Assembly: GCF_963576615.1 (NCBI RefSeq)
Contig: NC_088714.1
Coordinates: forward strand, 39,842,572-39,906,571
Source: Watersipora subatra
Lineage: Eukaryota > Bryozoa > Gymnolaemata > Cheilostomatida > Watersiporidae
Direction: 5' to 3'
DNA length: 64,000 bases
The notes under the pieces are model-generated. The model made no database searches, had not been told where the DNA came from, and worked only from the letters and a program-made list of their open reading frames with translations. Made by a program: the position numbers and the translations under genes. This document shows positions 1-11,513 of this stretch, in pieces. How positions within the stretch are numbered: position 1 is the stretch's first letter; every line of letters begins with the position of its first letter.

Positions 1-3000
1 AACCTTCATATGTCTGTCATTTGTAGCACTGCTTCTCAACCTTCATATGTCTGTCATTTGTAGCACTACTACTCAACCTTCATATGTCTGTCATTTGTAG
101 CACTGCTACTCAACCTTCATATGTCTGTCATTTGTAGCACTACTACTCAACCTTCATATGTCTTTCATTTGTAGCACTGCTTCTCAACCTTCATATGTCT
201 GTCATTTGTAGCACTACTACTCAACCTTCATATGTCTGTCATTTGTAGCACTGCTACTCAACCTTCATATGTCTGTCATTTGTATCACTACTACTCAACC
301 TTCACATGTTTGTCATTTGTAGCACTACTACTCAACCTTCATATGTCTGTCATTTGTAGCACTACTACTCAACCTTCATATGTCTGTCATTTGTAGCACT
401 ACTACTCAACCTTCATATGTCTGTCATTTGTATCACTACTACTCAGTCTTCATATGTCTGTGATTTGTAGCACTACTACTCAACCTTCATATGTCTGTCA
501 TTTGTAGCACTGCTTCTCAACCTTCATATGTCTGTCATTTGTAGCACTACTACTCAACCTTCATATGTCTGTCATTTGTAGCACTGCTACTCAACCTTCA
601 TATGTCTGTCATTTGTAGCACTACTACTCAACCTTCATATGTCTTTCATTTGTAGCACTGCTTCTCAACCTTCATATGTCTGTCATTTGTAGCACTACTA
701 CTCAACCTTCATATGTCTGTCATTTGTATCACTACTACTCAACCTTCATATGTCTGTCATTTGTATCACTACTACTCAACCTTCATATGTCTGTCATTTG
801 TAGCACTGCTACTCAACCTTCATATGTCTGTCATTTGTATCACTGCTACTCAACCTTCATATGTCTATCATTTGTATCACTACTACTCAACCTTCATATG
901 TCTGTCATTTGTAGCGCTACTACTCAACCTTCATATGTCTGTCATTTGTAGCACTGCTACTCAACCTTCATATGTCTGTCATTTGTATCACTACTACTAA
1001 CCTTCATATGTCTGTCATTTGTATCACTACTACTCAACCTTCATATGTCTGTCATTTGTAGCGCTACTACTCAACCTTCATATGTCTGTCATTTGTCGCA
1101 CTGCTACTTAACCTTCATATGTCTGTCATTTGTAGCGCTACTACTCAACCTTCATATGTCTGTCATTTGTATCACTACTACTCAACCTTCATATGTCTGT
1201 GATTTGTAGCACTACTACTCAACCTTCATATGTCTGTCATTTGTAGCACTGCTTCTCAACCTTCATATGTCTGTCATTTGTAGCACTACTACTCAACCTT
1301 CATATGTCTGTCATTTGTATCACTACTACTCAACCTTCATATGTCTGTCATTTGTATCACTACTACTCAACCTTCATATGTCTGTCATTTGTAGCACTGC
1401 TACTCAACCTTCATATGTCTGTCATTTGTATCACTACTACTCAACCTTCATATGTTTGTCATTTGTAGCACTGCTACTCAACCTTCATATGTCTGTCATT
1501 TGTATCACTACTACTCAACCTTCATATGTCTGTCATTTGTAGCACTGCTTCTCAACCTTCATATGTCTGTCATTTGTAGCACTACTACTCAACCTTCATA
1601 TGTCTGTCATTTGTAGCACTGTTACTCAACCTTCATATGTCTGTCATTTGTAGCACTACTACTCAACCTTCATATGTCTTTCATTTGTAGCACTGCTTCT
1701 CAACCTTCATATGTCTGTCATTTGTAGCACTACTACTCAACCTTCATATGTCTGTCATTTGTATCACTACTACTCAACCTTCATATGTCTGTCATTTGTA
1801 GCACTGCTACTCAACCTTCATATGTCTGTCATTTGTATCACTACTACTCAACCTTCATATGTCTGTCATTTGTATCACTACTACTCAACCTTCATATGTC
1901 TGTCATTTGTAGCACTGCTACTCAACCTTCATATGTCTGTCATTTGTATCACTACTACTCAACCTTCATATGTCTGTCATTTGTATCACTACTACTCAAC
2001 CTTCATATGTCTGTCATTTGTAGCACTGCTACTCAACCTTCACATGTCTGTCATTTGTATCACTGCTACTCAACCTTCATATGTCTGTCATTTGTATCAC
2101 TACTACTCAACCTTCATATGTCTGTCATTTGTAGCGCTACTACTCAACCTTCATATGTCTGTCATTCGTATCACTACTACTCAACCTTCATATGTCTGTC
2201 ATTTGTAGCGCTACTACTCAACCTTCATATGTCTGTCATTTGTATCACTACTACTAACCTTCACATGTTTGTCATTTGTAGCACTACTACTAACCTTCAT
2301 ATGTCTGTCATTTGTAGCACTACTACTCAACCTTCATATGTCTGTCTTTTGTATCACTACTACTCAACCTTCATATGTCTGTCATTTGTATCACTACTAC
2401 TCAACCTTCACATGTTTGTCATTTGTAGCACTGCTACTCAACCTTCATATGTCTGTCATTTGTATCACTACTACTCAACCTTCATATGTCTGTCATTGGT
2501 AGCACTGCTACTCAACCTTCATATGTCTGTCATTTGTATCACTGCTACTCAACCTTCATATGTCTGTCATTTGTATCACTACTACTCAACCTTCATATGT
2601 CTGTCATTTGTATCACTACTACTCAACCTTCATATGTCTGTCTTTGTATCACTACTACTCAACCTTCATATGTCTGTCATTTGTATCACTACTACTCAAC
2701 CTTCATATGTCTGTCTTTTGTATCACTACTACTCAACCTTCATATGTCTGCCATTTGTATCACTACTACTCAACCTTCACATGTTTGTCATTTGTAGCAC
2801 TGCTACTCAACCTTCATATGTCTGTCATTTGTATCATTGCTACTCAACCTTCATATGTCTGTCATTTGTAGTACTACTACTCAACCTTCATATGTCTGTC
2901 ATTTGTGGCACTACTACTCAACCTTCATATGTCTGTCTTTTGTATCACTACTACTCAACCTTCATATGTCTGTCATTTGTATCACTACTACTCAACCTTC

Positions 3001-3829
3001 ACATGTTTGTCATTTGTAGCACTGCTACTCAACTTTCATATGTCTGTCATTTGTATCATTGCTACTCAACCTTCATATGTCTGTCATTTGTAGTACTACT
3101 ACTCAACCTTCATATGTCTGTCATTTGTGGCACTGCTACTCAACCTTCATATGTCTGTCATTTGTAGCACTACTACTCAGTCTTCATACGTCTGTGATTT
3201 GTAGCACTACTACTCAACCTTCATATGTCTGTCATTTGTAGCACTGCTTCTCAACCTTCATATGTCTGTCATTTGTAGCACTACTACTCAACCTTCATAT
3301 GTCTGTCATTTGTAGCACTGCTACTCAACCTTCATATGTCTGTCATTTGTAGCACTACTACTCAACCTTCATATGTCTTTCATTTGTAGCACTGCTTCTC
3401 AACCTTCATATGTCTGTCATTGGTAGCACTACTACTCAACCTTCATATGTCTGTCTTTTGTATCACTACTAGTCAACCTTCATATGTCTGTCATTTGTAT
3501 CACTACTACTCAACCTTCACATGTTTGTCATTTGTAGCACTGCTACTCAACCTTCATATGTCTGTCATTTGTATCATTGCTACTCAACCTTCATATGTCT
3601 GTCATTTGTAGTACTACTACTCAACCTTCATATGTCTGTCATTTGTGGCACTGCTACTCAACCTTCATATGTCTGTCATTTGTAGCACTACTACTCAACC
3701 TTCATATGTCTGTCATTTGTATCACTACTACTCAACCTTCATATGTCTGTCATTTGTAGCACTGCTACTCAACCTTCATATGTCTGGCATTTGTATCACT
3801 ACTACTCAACCTTCATATGTCTGCCATGT
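1..3829. repeat. 37-bp satellite array, about 103 copies, cut by the window edge
   Basis: A 37-bp unit (AACCTTCATATGTCTGTCAT followed by TTGTAGCACTACTACTC) repeats from base 1 to about 3829. Copies differ mainly at AGCACT/ATCACT and ACTACT/GCTACT/GCTTCT, with a few short-unit variants. Because 37 is not a multiple of 3, every frame cycles through the same 37-residue peptide every three units, so long apparent reading frames (up to 460 codons) are an arithmetic effect and not genes. The array continues beyond the left edge, so its full size is unknown. Confidence 0.97.
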
Positions 3830-3835
3830 GAAGAT

Positions 3836-4200
3836 TGAGTAAGTTCATTCTTAAACAGTATTCCTGACTCATGACTAGTCAGTAGTAACCTGTAACTAGG
3901 AATTGTGAGACATACTATTCATATATTCACTACAACAAGAGAACTTTTAAAATGAACTGACACTGATCGGGATGCTTGACCTCCATGTGTGAATGTCGTT
4001 ACCAACCGGGGCATCTCTGGTTACAGACAACCACCCACATTTGTTCTTCTGTTAGAATTTATATTTTTAAGAACTTTTTCAAAATTTTGCAGACTATGAC
4101 GACGTTTCCCTCTATATTGATGAACCAGGAAGAACTTGTATACCGAGTTGTGATGAATATTGTTCTGGTGCAAAAAGGACCCTGATTGACGTGTTCTTAC
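3836..4200. other. Unique spacer, no gene seen
   Basis: AT-rich sequence between two tandem arrays. A 69-codon open stretch at 3976-4185 has no recognisable motif and no convincing splice context. Confidence 0.5.
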
Positions 4201-4202
4201 TT

Positions 4203-4475
4203 TTATCAGCTTTAGTGAGTCTAAGTCAGCTTTGGTGTGTCTAAGTCAGCTTTGATGAGTCTAAGTCAGCTTTGGTGAGTCTAAGTCAGCTTTGATGTGT
4301 CTAAATCAGCTTTGGTGAGTCTAAGTCAGCTTTGGTGAGTCTAAGTCAGCTTTGGTGAGTTTAAGTCAGTTTTGGTGAGTATAAGTCAACTTTGGTGAGT
4401 ATAAGTCAAGTTTGGAGACTGTAAGTCAGCTTTGTTGAGTCTAAGTCAGCTTTGGTGAGTATAAGTGAGTTATGG
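4203..4475. repeat. 20-bp tandem repeat, about 13 copies
   Basis: The unit CTAAGTCAGCTTTGGTGAGT repeats with point changes (GGTG/GATG, AGT/TGT). It decays toward its right end near 4475. Confidence 0.9.
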
Positions 4476-4489
4476 AGTGTATAAGCTAT

Positions 4490-6090
4490 GGATAAAAAAT
4501 AGCGTGAAACTTTGTTATAAGAATCATAGCAATTGTAGGCATTCGTCTTGTTGCAAGTTATGCTTGGTCATTCATAAAACCTGTTTCGGCTAGACCCCAA
4601 ATAGTTTGATGCGTTTTTTTACTATATATTTAAACCTGCTAGCGGTAATATGCATAATTTAGTACCACTTGTACTTGGGTTGGGCCGACAGTGACTAAAC
4701 CATCAACCTCCATACAGATGGGGAGGCTGAACTGGACCCCTCTACAAAACCAGAATCATCTGTAAAAGCACTGTGCTTTACCAAAGACTGTCTGTATATT
4801 TTCATATTACTGATGCACTTGGTTTAAGCCACATTTGTCTTAGCATTGACACTTCACTATTTCATTTACAAAGTTTGTCCGGCAGATTCAATTTTTTCAT
4901 GTTTACAAAACCTCAAAAGTAACAGTTCTGCTACAAAGAAAGATTTATGTATCACATTTATGAAAGCTGTTGGGTTTGTAGATGCTGGTTGCTCGACAAT
5001 AAAAGTGATGCCAGAGGTACCAAATCGAAGCTTTCAAATGTGCTGACTTTTGCAAGAAGCGATGACAAGTTGGCAATCAGAAATATACGTTGTAGCCAAT
5101 GATAGTTTGAGATAACTCACGTACTTTGTTTTATAAAGAGTGCTAATTTTATTACACTGTTGCTATTTGGTGTGTATATTGTTGACAATCTTTGTAAGGT
5201 TGTTTCACTAACGAACTTTACGGAGTTAAAAAACCATTTATATCAAATTTTTACCCACAAAGCTTTTTATACATGAATTTAGTTTTTCTCAATGTTTTAC
5301 TGCTGTGAGTATTTGCTGTTATAACTCACATTATTTCAATATAATCTATTTTTCTATTGCTGTGAGTATTTGTTGATATTATTCACACTATTTCATTATA
5401 ATTTATTTTGTGAGATAATAGATAGCTTTTTTAAATAAAATACATTGCAGCAACTAATTAATGTAAAATAAACACAATTTTGCATCAAAGATTTTGTTAT
5501 ACATAAATAAAAGTTCTTCATCGAAACAATTCTGAATAAGACTAAAGTGAAAAACAGACCGCTGTCTGTTCATCTTGCTGGGTTTTTTATAAAAGAAAGG
5601 AAAGCAAAGCAAGGATTAGCTGTATTATATTTCATTAAAATACACAAATAAGCTATAAAGACGTTTATTTGAATGTACATGTACATTAAACACAATGACC
5701 AACACTGCATAGACCATTTACAGCACTGAACCCATCTCGAGAGAAAATACTTTTAGAAGAATTTCAGTGGTTGCTCTCATATGATGCGTGTTTTAAAGGA
5801 TGCGATCTCTGAATGATGTTTATCTTTATAAAGCGGAGTTGTCTTTCGTAACATTTTGTGTTCATAATCATGAATATTGAGTCAATAAATGAATGAATAA
5901 AAGAACGAAATAGCCGACTTTTAGTAATTAGATTAACTTGTAAAGACAGCGATAACAGCCTTTAAGATTTTATATTTTTTAAAAGCATATTATACCACAT
6001 TGATTAATACTTAGAAGAGGGATAGATGTATTTCATGGTTACAACTGGCTTTAAAATTTAACAATGACTTGCATTATGTAAAATTTTGTG
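4490..6090. other. AT-rich intergenic stretch, nothing recognised
   Basis: No reading frame with recognisable protein features, no tRNA-like fold and no tandem array was seen. The short frame at 4846-5046 (66 codons) has no support. Confidence 0.5.
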
Positions 6091-6144
6091 ACTTCTAACA
6101 AAACCACCCAGCTGCTAATTGATGCATTTGCTCCTTTCCCATAG

Positions 6145-6442
6145 CCCACCAATCCAGCACCCACCAATCCAGCACCCACCACACCACAACCCACCACACC
6201 AGGGCCCACCACCCATGGCCCACCACCCCATGGCCCACTACCCCAGGGCCCCTTCTCCAGGACCCACCAACCCTGGGCTCACCACTCAAGGTCCACCACA
6301 CCAGGGCCTACTATCTCAGGGCCCACCACCCCAGAGCCCATCACATCAGAACCCACCACACCAGGACCCACTGTCTCAAAGCCCATCACTCCAGGGTCCA
6401 CCACTAAAGAGCCCATTTCTCCCAGGGCTCTTTGATGCAACG
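6145..6442 (+). CDS. Candidate Pro/His/Gln-rich exon built on a 15-bp minisatellite
   Basis: A 298-base stretch lies between a good acceptor (pyrimidine-rich tract ending CCCATAG at 6144) and a good donor (ACG then GTAAGG at 6443). One frame is open across it, with entry phase 2 and exit phase 0, giving about 99 residues rich in PPHQ, PPP and QSP. The DNA is a degenerate 15-bp repeat (CCCACCACACCAGGG). In another frame it reads as mucin-like PTTPG units, but three one-base slips and a stop interrupt that frame. No neighbouring exon was identified. It may be an exon of an unidentified extracellular or low-complexity protein, or only a minisatellite with chance splice signals. Confidence 0.3.
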
Positions 6443-6665
6443 GTAAGGGATATCATAGTCTGAGAGATCTGCAGGTGTATTACTAATGAATGCTGCTGGA
6501 AACTCAAAGGATGAATATAAACTGAGCTCATGTCTATTCTGAGAACTACTGAGCAAAATTAACTGGTAAAAAGTCACACGCAAAACTTACTTCATGTTTT
6601 CAAAAAGAATCTGTTTCCAAACTGTTTTAGCTGAATTAAATATCTTTGAATTAAAATCAGTGTTT

Positions 6666-7362
6666 TGATATATACCACTTTCAGCATGCGTAATCGGATA
6701 TATACCACTTTCAGAATGCGTAATCGGATGTATACCACCTTCAGCATGCGTAATCGGATATATACCACCTTCAGAATGCGTAATCGGATATATACCACCT
6801 TCAGCATGCGTAATCGGATATATACCACCTTCAGCATGCGTAATCGGATATATACCACTTTCAGAATGCGTAATCGGATATATACCACCTTCAGAATGCG
6901 TAATCGGATATATACCACCTTCAGCATGCGTAATCGGATATATACCACCTTCAGCATGCGTAATCGGATATATACCACTTTCAGAATGCGTAATCGGATA
7001 TATACCACCTTCAGCATGCGTAATCGGATATATACCACCTTCAGCATGCGTAATCGGATATATACCACTTTCAGAATGCGTAATCGGATATATACCACTT
7101 TCAGAATGCGTAATCGGATATATACCACCTTCAGCATGCGTAATCGAATATATACCACTTTCAGAATGCGTAATCGGATATATACCACTTTCAGCATGCG
7201 TAATCGGATATATACCACCTTCAGAATGCGTAATCGGATATATACCACCTTCAGAATGCGTAATCGGATATATACCACTTTCAGCATGCGTAATTGGATG
7301 TATACCACTTTCAGCATGCGTAATCGGATATATACCACTTTCAGCATGCGTAATCGGATGTG
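6666..7362. repeat. 30-bp tandem repeat, about 23 copies
   Basis: Unit GGATATATACCACTTTCAGC plus ATGCGTAATC. Two sites alternate between copies: CAGCATGCG/CAGAATGCG and CCACTT/CCACCT. As 30 is a multiple of 3, frames stay open on both strands (periodic IYTTFSMRNR on plus, LKVVYIRLRM on minus). These are shadows of the repeat. Confidence 0.96.
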
Positions 7363-7364
7363 AA

Positions 7365-8255
7365 ATTGTATAAAACCAGCGAGAACATCAAAATCCTTTT
7401 GTCTTATTCATCATTACTAACAGAGATAAGAATATCAAAGTGGATATCATGGGTTAAGGAGTTGAGCCAGCATGCGTACCTTCATGATGCAAGTTAACCC
7501 TTTTTCATATATGCTAATAGTTGTTGGCAATCTCGTGTTTGTAAACTGTAGATTACAGAATTATTCACAAACACAAACAGCACTAAAATGAGACTCAAAA
7601 GCCAAAACATTTTGCACGCATCAGCAGAGTCACATATCATATGCACTTGGTTGAAAAATTTTGGTTCTGTAATCTTTGATGCATCCCATGTTATATGAAT
7701 AGAAATAATGATACAACCGAAATGTCATGTACCATTGCAGATGTGTAGATATATACATAATGATATATATACATAAACAGTTCTCCTTCACATATTTTAG
7801 TTTTATAACGCTCGTATAGTATTACTAGCTGTGCTACCCGGTGTTGCCCAGAGAATAAAAAAGTCTGGACAGAAAATTGATCTGTATTTAACATATAACT
7901 ACATTTCTCAATCTAACTTTCAAACTACATATCATGAGAGACGGGTTTTCTGTATTTGAAATAGATTAACAGAAATATAAAAACAACTGTAAAGGGTTTA
8001 AAATTTGGTCAAACAACTGTAACTTTCAAGCTATTAGCCTGGCACATTGCCAATTGAAAATTCCAGTAAGCTGTGAGGCTTCTAATGACTGTACGCCATG
8101 ACGTTGCGTCAGCATTGTTGTCTAGCTACAGTTATTCTAATAATAGCTATAGCCGGAATGCAGACAGACATACGGACATACTTTGAGAAACTTATATATA
8201 GATACAGTTATTCACACCATTATTTTAGTTATAAAATCAAGGATCTCAGAAAAAT
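7365..8255. other. Unique and repeat-derived spacer, no gene seen
   Basis: No supported gene. Around 7826-7850 a GC-rich motif (CTGTGCTACCCGGTGTTGCC) stands out from its AT-rich flanks and looks like a dispersed-repeat end, but no boundaries could be set. Confidence 0.35.
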
Positions 8256-8261
8256 TAGCAT

Positions 8262-8515
8262 GACTATTAGTAGTATTAGTAGTAATAGTATTAGTGTTAG
8301 TAGTAGTACTGGTAGTAGTATTATTATTATTAGTAGTAGCATTAGTAGTAGCATTAGTAGTAGCATTAGTAGTAGTAGCATTAGTAGAGTAGCAGCTTTA
8401 GTAGTAGCAGCTTTAGTAGTAGTAGTAGCGGTAGCGGCAGCAATAGTAGTAGTAGTAGTAGCAGTAGTAGTAGTATAAGTAGCATTAGTAGTAGTAGCAT
8501 TAGTAGTACTGAAAG
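8262..8515. repeat. AGT/TAG trinucleotide microsatellite
   Basis: Long run of AGT and AGC triplets with interruptions. Open frames on both strands (poly-Ser/Ile/Val on plus, poly-Thr/Ala/Leu on minus) are by-products. Confidence 0.95.
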
Positions 8516-8856
8516 CCATACTTGGGCTCCAATCAACCCTTTATGTCGAGTCAAAATCCCCCAAATCCTTTGTTGAAAATTCGATAAAATCAGTCATCTA
8601 TGAACATATGTAGCTTGAACTCAACTTATTTGTGCTAGCAAGTCTTTTTATACATTAAAATCCATTTACATATGTACCGCAACAGATGTCTGTGTATGGT
8701 ATAGGCCTACTTTGAAATATTCTCTTCAGTAGAGATCAACACAACAGTCCTCACACCGTGCCGTTAGGCCTGTTCCTTCATCATCATCTGAGCTACTATA
8801 ACCATCACTTGTCTTGTATTCAAAGTCTTCAGCTTTTACTCCACAGTAACCATCCA

Positions 8857-8883
8857 AATTATTATCATTATTATCATTGTTAT
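8857..8883. repeat. Short TTATCA/ATTATC microsatellite tract
   Basis: A few copies of ATTATTATCATTATTATC ending CATTG. It is the same motif as the 2.7-kb array at 11514-14216, on the opposite side of the retroelement relic. Confidence 0.7.
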
Positions 8884-8980
8884 AAAAGTTTTTCTTCACA
8901 GTCGTGTGGTGGTAGTTGACTGGTTTTAGTCGGTGTTGTGTCCAGGCCTTAACAAAAGGCCAAAGGATCCAACATTTTTC

Positions 8981-9160
8981 TCAATTCCAGTAAGAGAGGA
9001 CCTTCCTCAATATGTGAGCTGTTCCTAAGCTGGCTGTCTTTTGTATTGTCTCAAGAGACAAGTTTACTCCTACCTCGGCCAGGAATGCTATATGTCTCAT
9101 TGATATTGTTCCGAGTGCACCAATTACTATTGGTATCACATCGGTCTTCACCTTCTACAG
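8981..9160 (-). pseudogene. C-terminal fragment of a retroelement ORF, downstream half
   Basis: On the minus strand the sequence reads VKTDVIPIVIGALGTIS, then a helical stretch, LGTAHILRKVLSYWN and a stop at 8981. This resembles the C-terminal tail (VIPIVIGALGTI...LGTAHILRKVL) I recall from retrotransposon-encoded reverse transcriptase proteins of invertebrates. The upstream part of the same frame lies beyond the hAT element at 11467-11513 (reading IGKYKELGFEINRL and then a stop codon), so the hAT element split it. The stop at the join shows that the copy is dead or mutated. Family placement is by recall only. Confidence 0.55.
9153..9160. repeat. Left target-site duplication of hAT element (TTCTACAG)
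   Basis: The 8-bp TTCTACAG directly before the left terminal inverted repeat recurs exactly at 11467-11474 after the right one. An 8-bp duplication is the hAT superfamily hallmark. Confidence 0.95.
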
Positions 9161-9450
9161 CAGGGGTCTCAAACACGCGGCCCGCATGCGGCCCGCAAAG
9201 GCATTTCATGCGGCCCGCGACACATTTCTATTGTCGGTGTTTGAACTTTTGCAAATGCGCCATCTTAACCAGGAGAAAATCTTACCTACTTATTTATTCG
9301 TAGTCTTTCCATTGATTTCCGTGTAGCGCTTAAAGCATACATCCGGTTTATTATCGCTCACTGTTGATTGCATTGTATAAATTTGATTTTACTATATTTT
9401 TTTAAAACAAGTGACCATGTCTTCTGTTTCGAAAAAAAGAAAACTCGCAG

Positions 9451-11238
9451 ATGAAAAGAGTTTTTCAAGTCAGATGGGAGGATTTATATTTTGTGACTGA
9501 AGCCAGCCATAAAATTCATTGTCTCGTTTGTCAGCAAACGATAGCGGTTCCGAAGGAGTTCAATGTGCGTCGACACTACGAAACAATGCACCGTGTGAAA
9601 TATGACGCGTACACCGGCAAAGTCAGACAGGATAAAGTTATTCAACTTAAATCAGCATTATGCAAACAAAGAAGTTTCTTCACCAAAATTAACCAGTCCA
9701 ACAAGGATTCTGTGAGAGTAAGTTTTGCATTAAGTGAGATGATAGCGAAGTCATCACGACCCTTTACAGAGGGTTCTTTTATAAAAGAATGTCTTTTAAC
9801 TGCAGGTGACATTTTATGTCCGAATCAAAAGAAACTGTTTGAAGGCATAAGCTTGTCAGCCAATACAGTAGCCAGCAGGATTACAGATTTAGCAGCAAAT
9901 GTGGAGATGCAATTAACTGAGACAGCTATGGATTTTGAAGCATTTTCAATTGCTCTCGACGAGAGCACAGATGCTTCAGATACTGCACAATGTGCTGTGT
10001 TTATCAGAGGTGTGGACCGCAATTTAAATGTGACAGAAGAATTCTTGGAACTATTACCATTGAAGGGTACTACAACTGGACGGGATTTATTTCAAGCCCT
10101 GGAAAAATGCATTGAGAAGTATAACTTGCCTTGGGATAAAATTGTATCTTTGGCCACAGATGGTGCACCGTCAATGTGTTCTCAAAATGTAGGTGTTGTT
10201 GGATTGGTGAAAAACAAATTAAACAGCCTTGAAACAGCAGGAATCAATTTCACTAGTATACACTGCATTTTGCATCAAGAAGCCCTTTGTAGTAAAAGCC
10301 TACAGATGAAAGAGGTGATGGATGTAGTAGTTAAAACAGTCAACTATATACGTTCTCGGGGGCTGAATCACCGGCAGTTCACTTCATTTCTTGCAGATAT
10401 GGAATCTGAGTATGGTGAACTTATTTATCACACTGAAGTAAGATGGCTAAGTCGTGGAAAAGTTTTGAGGCGTTTCTTTGCACTTAGACATGAAATCGCT
10501 TCATTCATGACAATGAAAAATAAGGCAGTTTCTTTACTGACTGATTCTACATTTCAATGCAACCTTGCTTTTCTAACTGATATTACGGATCACTTGAATA
10601 CACTGAACATAAAGCTTCAAGGTAAACAACAGATTATTACACAGATGTACGACAGTGTGAAATCCTTCAGAGTTAAACTACGTTTGTGGATGAAGCAACT
10701 TGGTGAGGGCAATTTGGCCCATTTCTCAACTCTGAATTCCTTAGGCAAAGTTGAGACCAAATGCTTGAAAGAATATGCAGATTTGATGTCTGAGTTACTT
10801 CAACAGTTTGATGTGCGTTTTGCAGACTTTAAGTTACTGGAGCCACAATTTCAACTTTTTTTGACGCCGTTTGCTGTAGAAATTGACGCTATTGCAGAGG
10901 AATTGCAAATGGAGTTGGTGGAACTCCAGTGTGATACTATCTTGAAGCAAAAATATGCAGAAGTAGGGATACCTGAATTCTACACATTTCTTTCACGAGA
11001 AAGATTTCCAAGGTTACTCTCTGCTACTGCAAGGATTCTTGCAATGTTTGGCAGTACGTTTGCATGTGAACAATTTTTCTCATCCATGAAAGTTAACAAG
11101 TCTGTACTGAGGTCACAGCTCACTAATGAACATTTGCAAGCAACACTGAGATTGGTTTCTTCTCATAAAATCAAGCCTAATATTGATGCCCTTGTTGACG
11201 CAAAACGCTGCCAGGTAAGCAGTCAGTACAGAAAGTGA
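9451..11238 (+). CDS. hAT transposase (BED zinc finger, GTF2IRD2/ZBED-like)
   Basis: A 595-residue frame. Near the N-terminus a BED-type zinc finger shows C24-x2-C27 and H42-x4-H47. The RNase-H-like core follows: LDEST (first Asp), LATDGAP (second Asp), the CILH (C-x2-H) motif, TEVRWLSRGKVL, and near the C-terminus FACEQFFSSMKVNKS with the final Glu and the hAT dimerisation region. The layout matches hAT transposases of the Charlie group, domesticated in vertebrates as GTF2IRD2. Its role is cut-and-paste transposition in the nucleus. The natural start is probably ATG at 9417 (MSSVSKKRKLADEK, an NLS-like lead), but one extra base near the T-run 9461-9465 puts that start out of frame. The copy therefore either starts at 9451 or is frameshifted. 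Confidence 0.93.
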   Translation: MKRVFQVRWEDLYFVTEASHKIHCLVCQQTIAVPKEFNVRRHYETMHRVKYDAYTGKVRQDKVIQLKSALCKQRSFFTKINQSNKDSVRVSFALSEMIAKSSRPFTEGSFIKECLLTAGDILCPNQKKLFEGISLSANTVASRITDLAANVEMQLTETAMDFEAFSIALDESTDASDTAQCAVFIRGVDRNLNVTEEFLELLPLKGTTTGRDLFQALEKCIEKYNLPWDKIVSLATDGAPSMCSQNVGVVGLVKNKLNSLETAGINFTSIHCILHQEALCSKSLQMKEVMDVVVKTVNYIRSRGLNHRQFTSFLADMESEYGELIYHTEVRWLSRGKVLRRFFALRHEIASFMTMKNKAVSLLTDSTFQCNLAFLTDITDHLNTLNIKLQGKQQIITQMYDSVKSFRVKLRLWMKQLGEGNLAHFSTLNSLGKVETKCLKEYADLMSELLQQFDVRFADFKLLEPQFQLFLTPFAVEIDAIAEELQMELVELQCDTILKQKYAEVGIPEFYTFLSRERFPRLLSATARILAMFGSTFACEQFFSSMKVNKSVLRSQLTNEHLQATLRLVSSHKIKPNIDALVDAKRCQVSSQYRK

Positions 11239-11306
11239 CTGAAACCTAAGGTAACCAAATACAGATACGCCAAATACGGTACTTAAATTGACTACATTAC
11301 ATTTGC

Positions 11307-11312
11307 AATAAA
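11307..11312 (+). promoter_or_regulatory. Polyadenylation signal of the hAT transposase (AATAAA)
   Basis: AATAAA lies about 70 bases after the transposase stop, inside the element. Confidence 0.55.
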
Positions 11313-11466
11313 TGGATTTTAGAAAGTTTGTAAAGCATTACGTTCTTATTATGTCGTCTTGTTTATTAACTTTTTATAATTTTAAACCATTTCTGGCTAT
11401 GCGGCCCTCCAGGTACTTTAGAAGTCATCACTTGGCCCTCGGAGCAATTTGAGTTTGAGACCCCTG

Positions 11467-11513
11467 TTCTACAGTCTGTTTATCTCGAACCCAAGCTCTT
11501 TGTATTTACCAAT
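11467..11513 (-). pseudogene. Retroelement relic, upstream half, with right hAT target duplication
   Basis: It starts with TTCTACAG (11467-11474), the right target duplication. On the minus strand it reads IGKYKELGFEINRL followed by a stop, continuing into the fragment at 8981-9160 once the hAT element is removed. Confidence 0.5.

Larger units (their letters stand above)
9161..11466 (+). mobile_element. Complete hAT (Charlie-like) DNA transposon, 2306 bp
   Basis: The element begins CAGGGGTCTCAAAC (9161-9174) and ends GTTTGAGACCCCTG (11453-11466), a perfect 14-bp inverted repeat flanked by identical TTCTACAG copies. The left subterminal region has three copies of GCGGCCCGC within about 50 bp, and the right has GCGGCCC, likely transposase-binding repeats. 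It carries one transposase frame and an AATAAA at 11307-11312. Intact ends and an open frame point to a recent insertion. Confidence 0.95.

Noticed and set aside
676..3842. Long frames of MSVICSTTTQ-type repeats
   Set aside because: They follow from a 37-bp unit lacking stops; all frames give the same cyclic peptide and no start, splice or promoter context fits.
6592..7363. 251- and 232-codon frames on both strands
   Set aside because: A stop-free 30-bp tandem repeat keeps both strands open; pure shadows.
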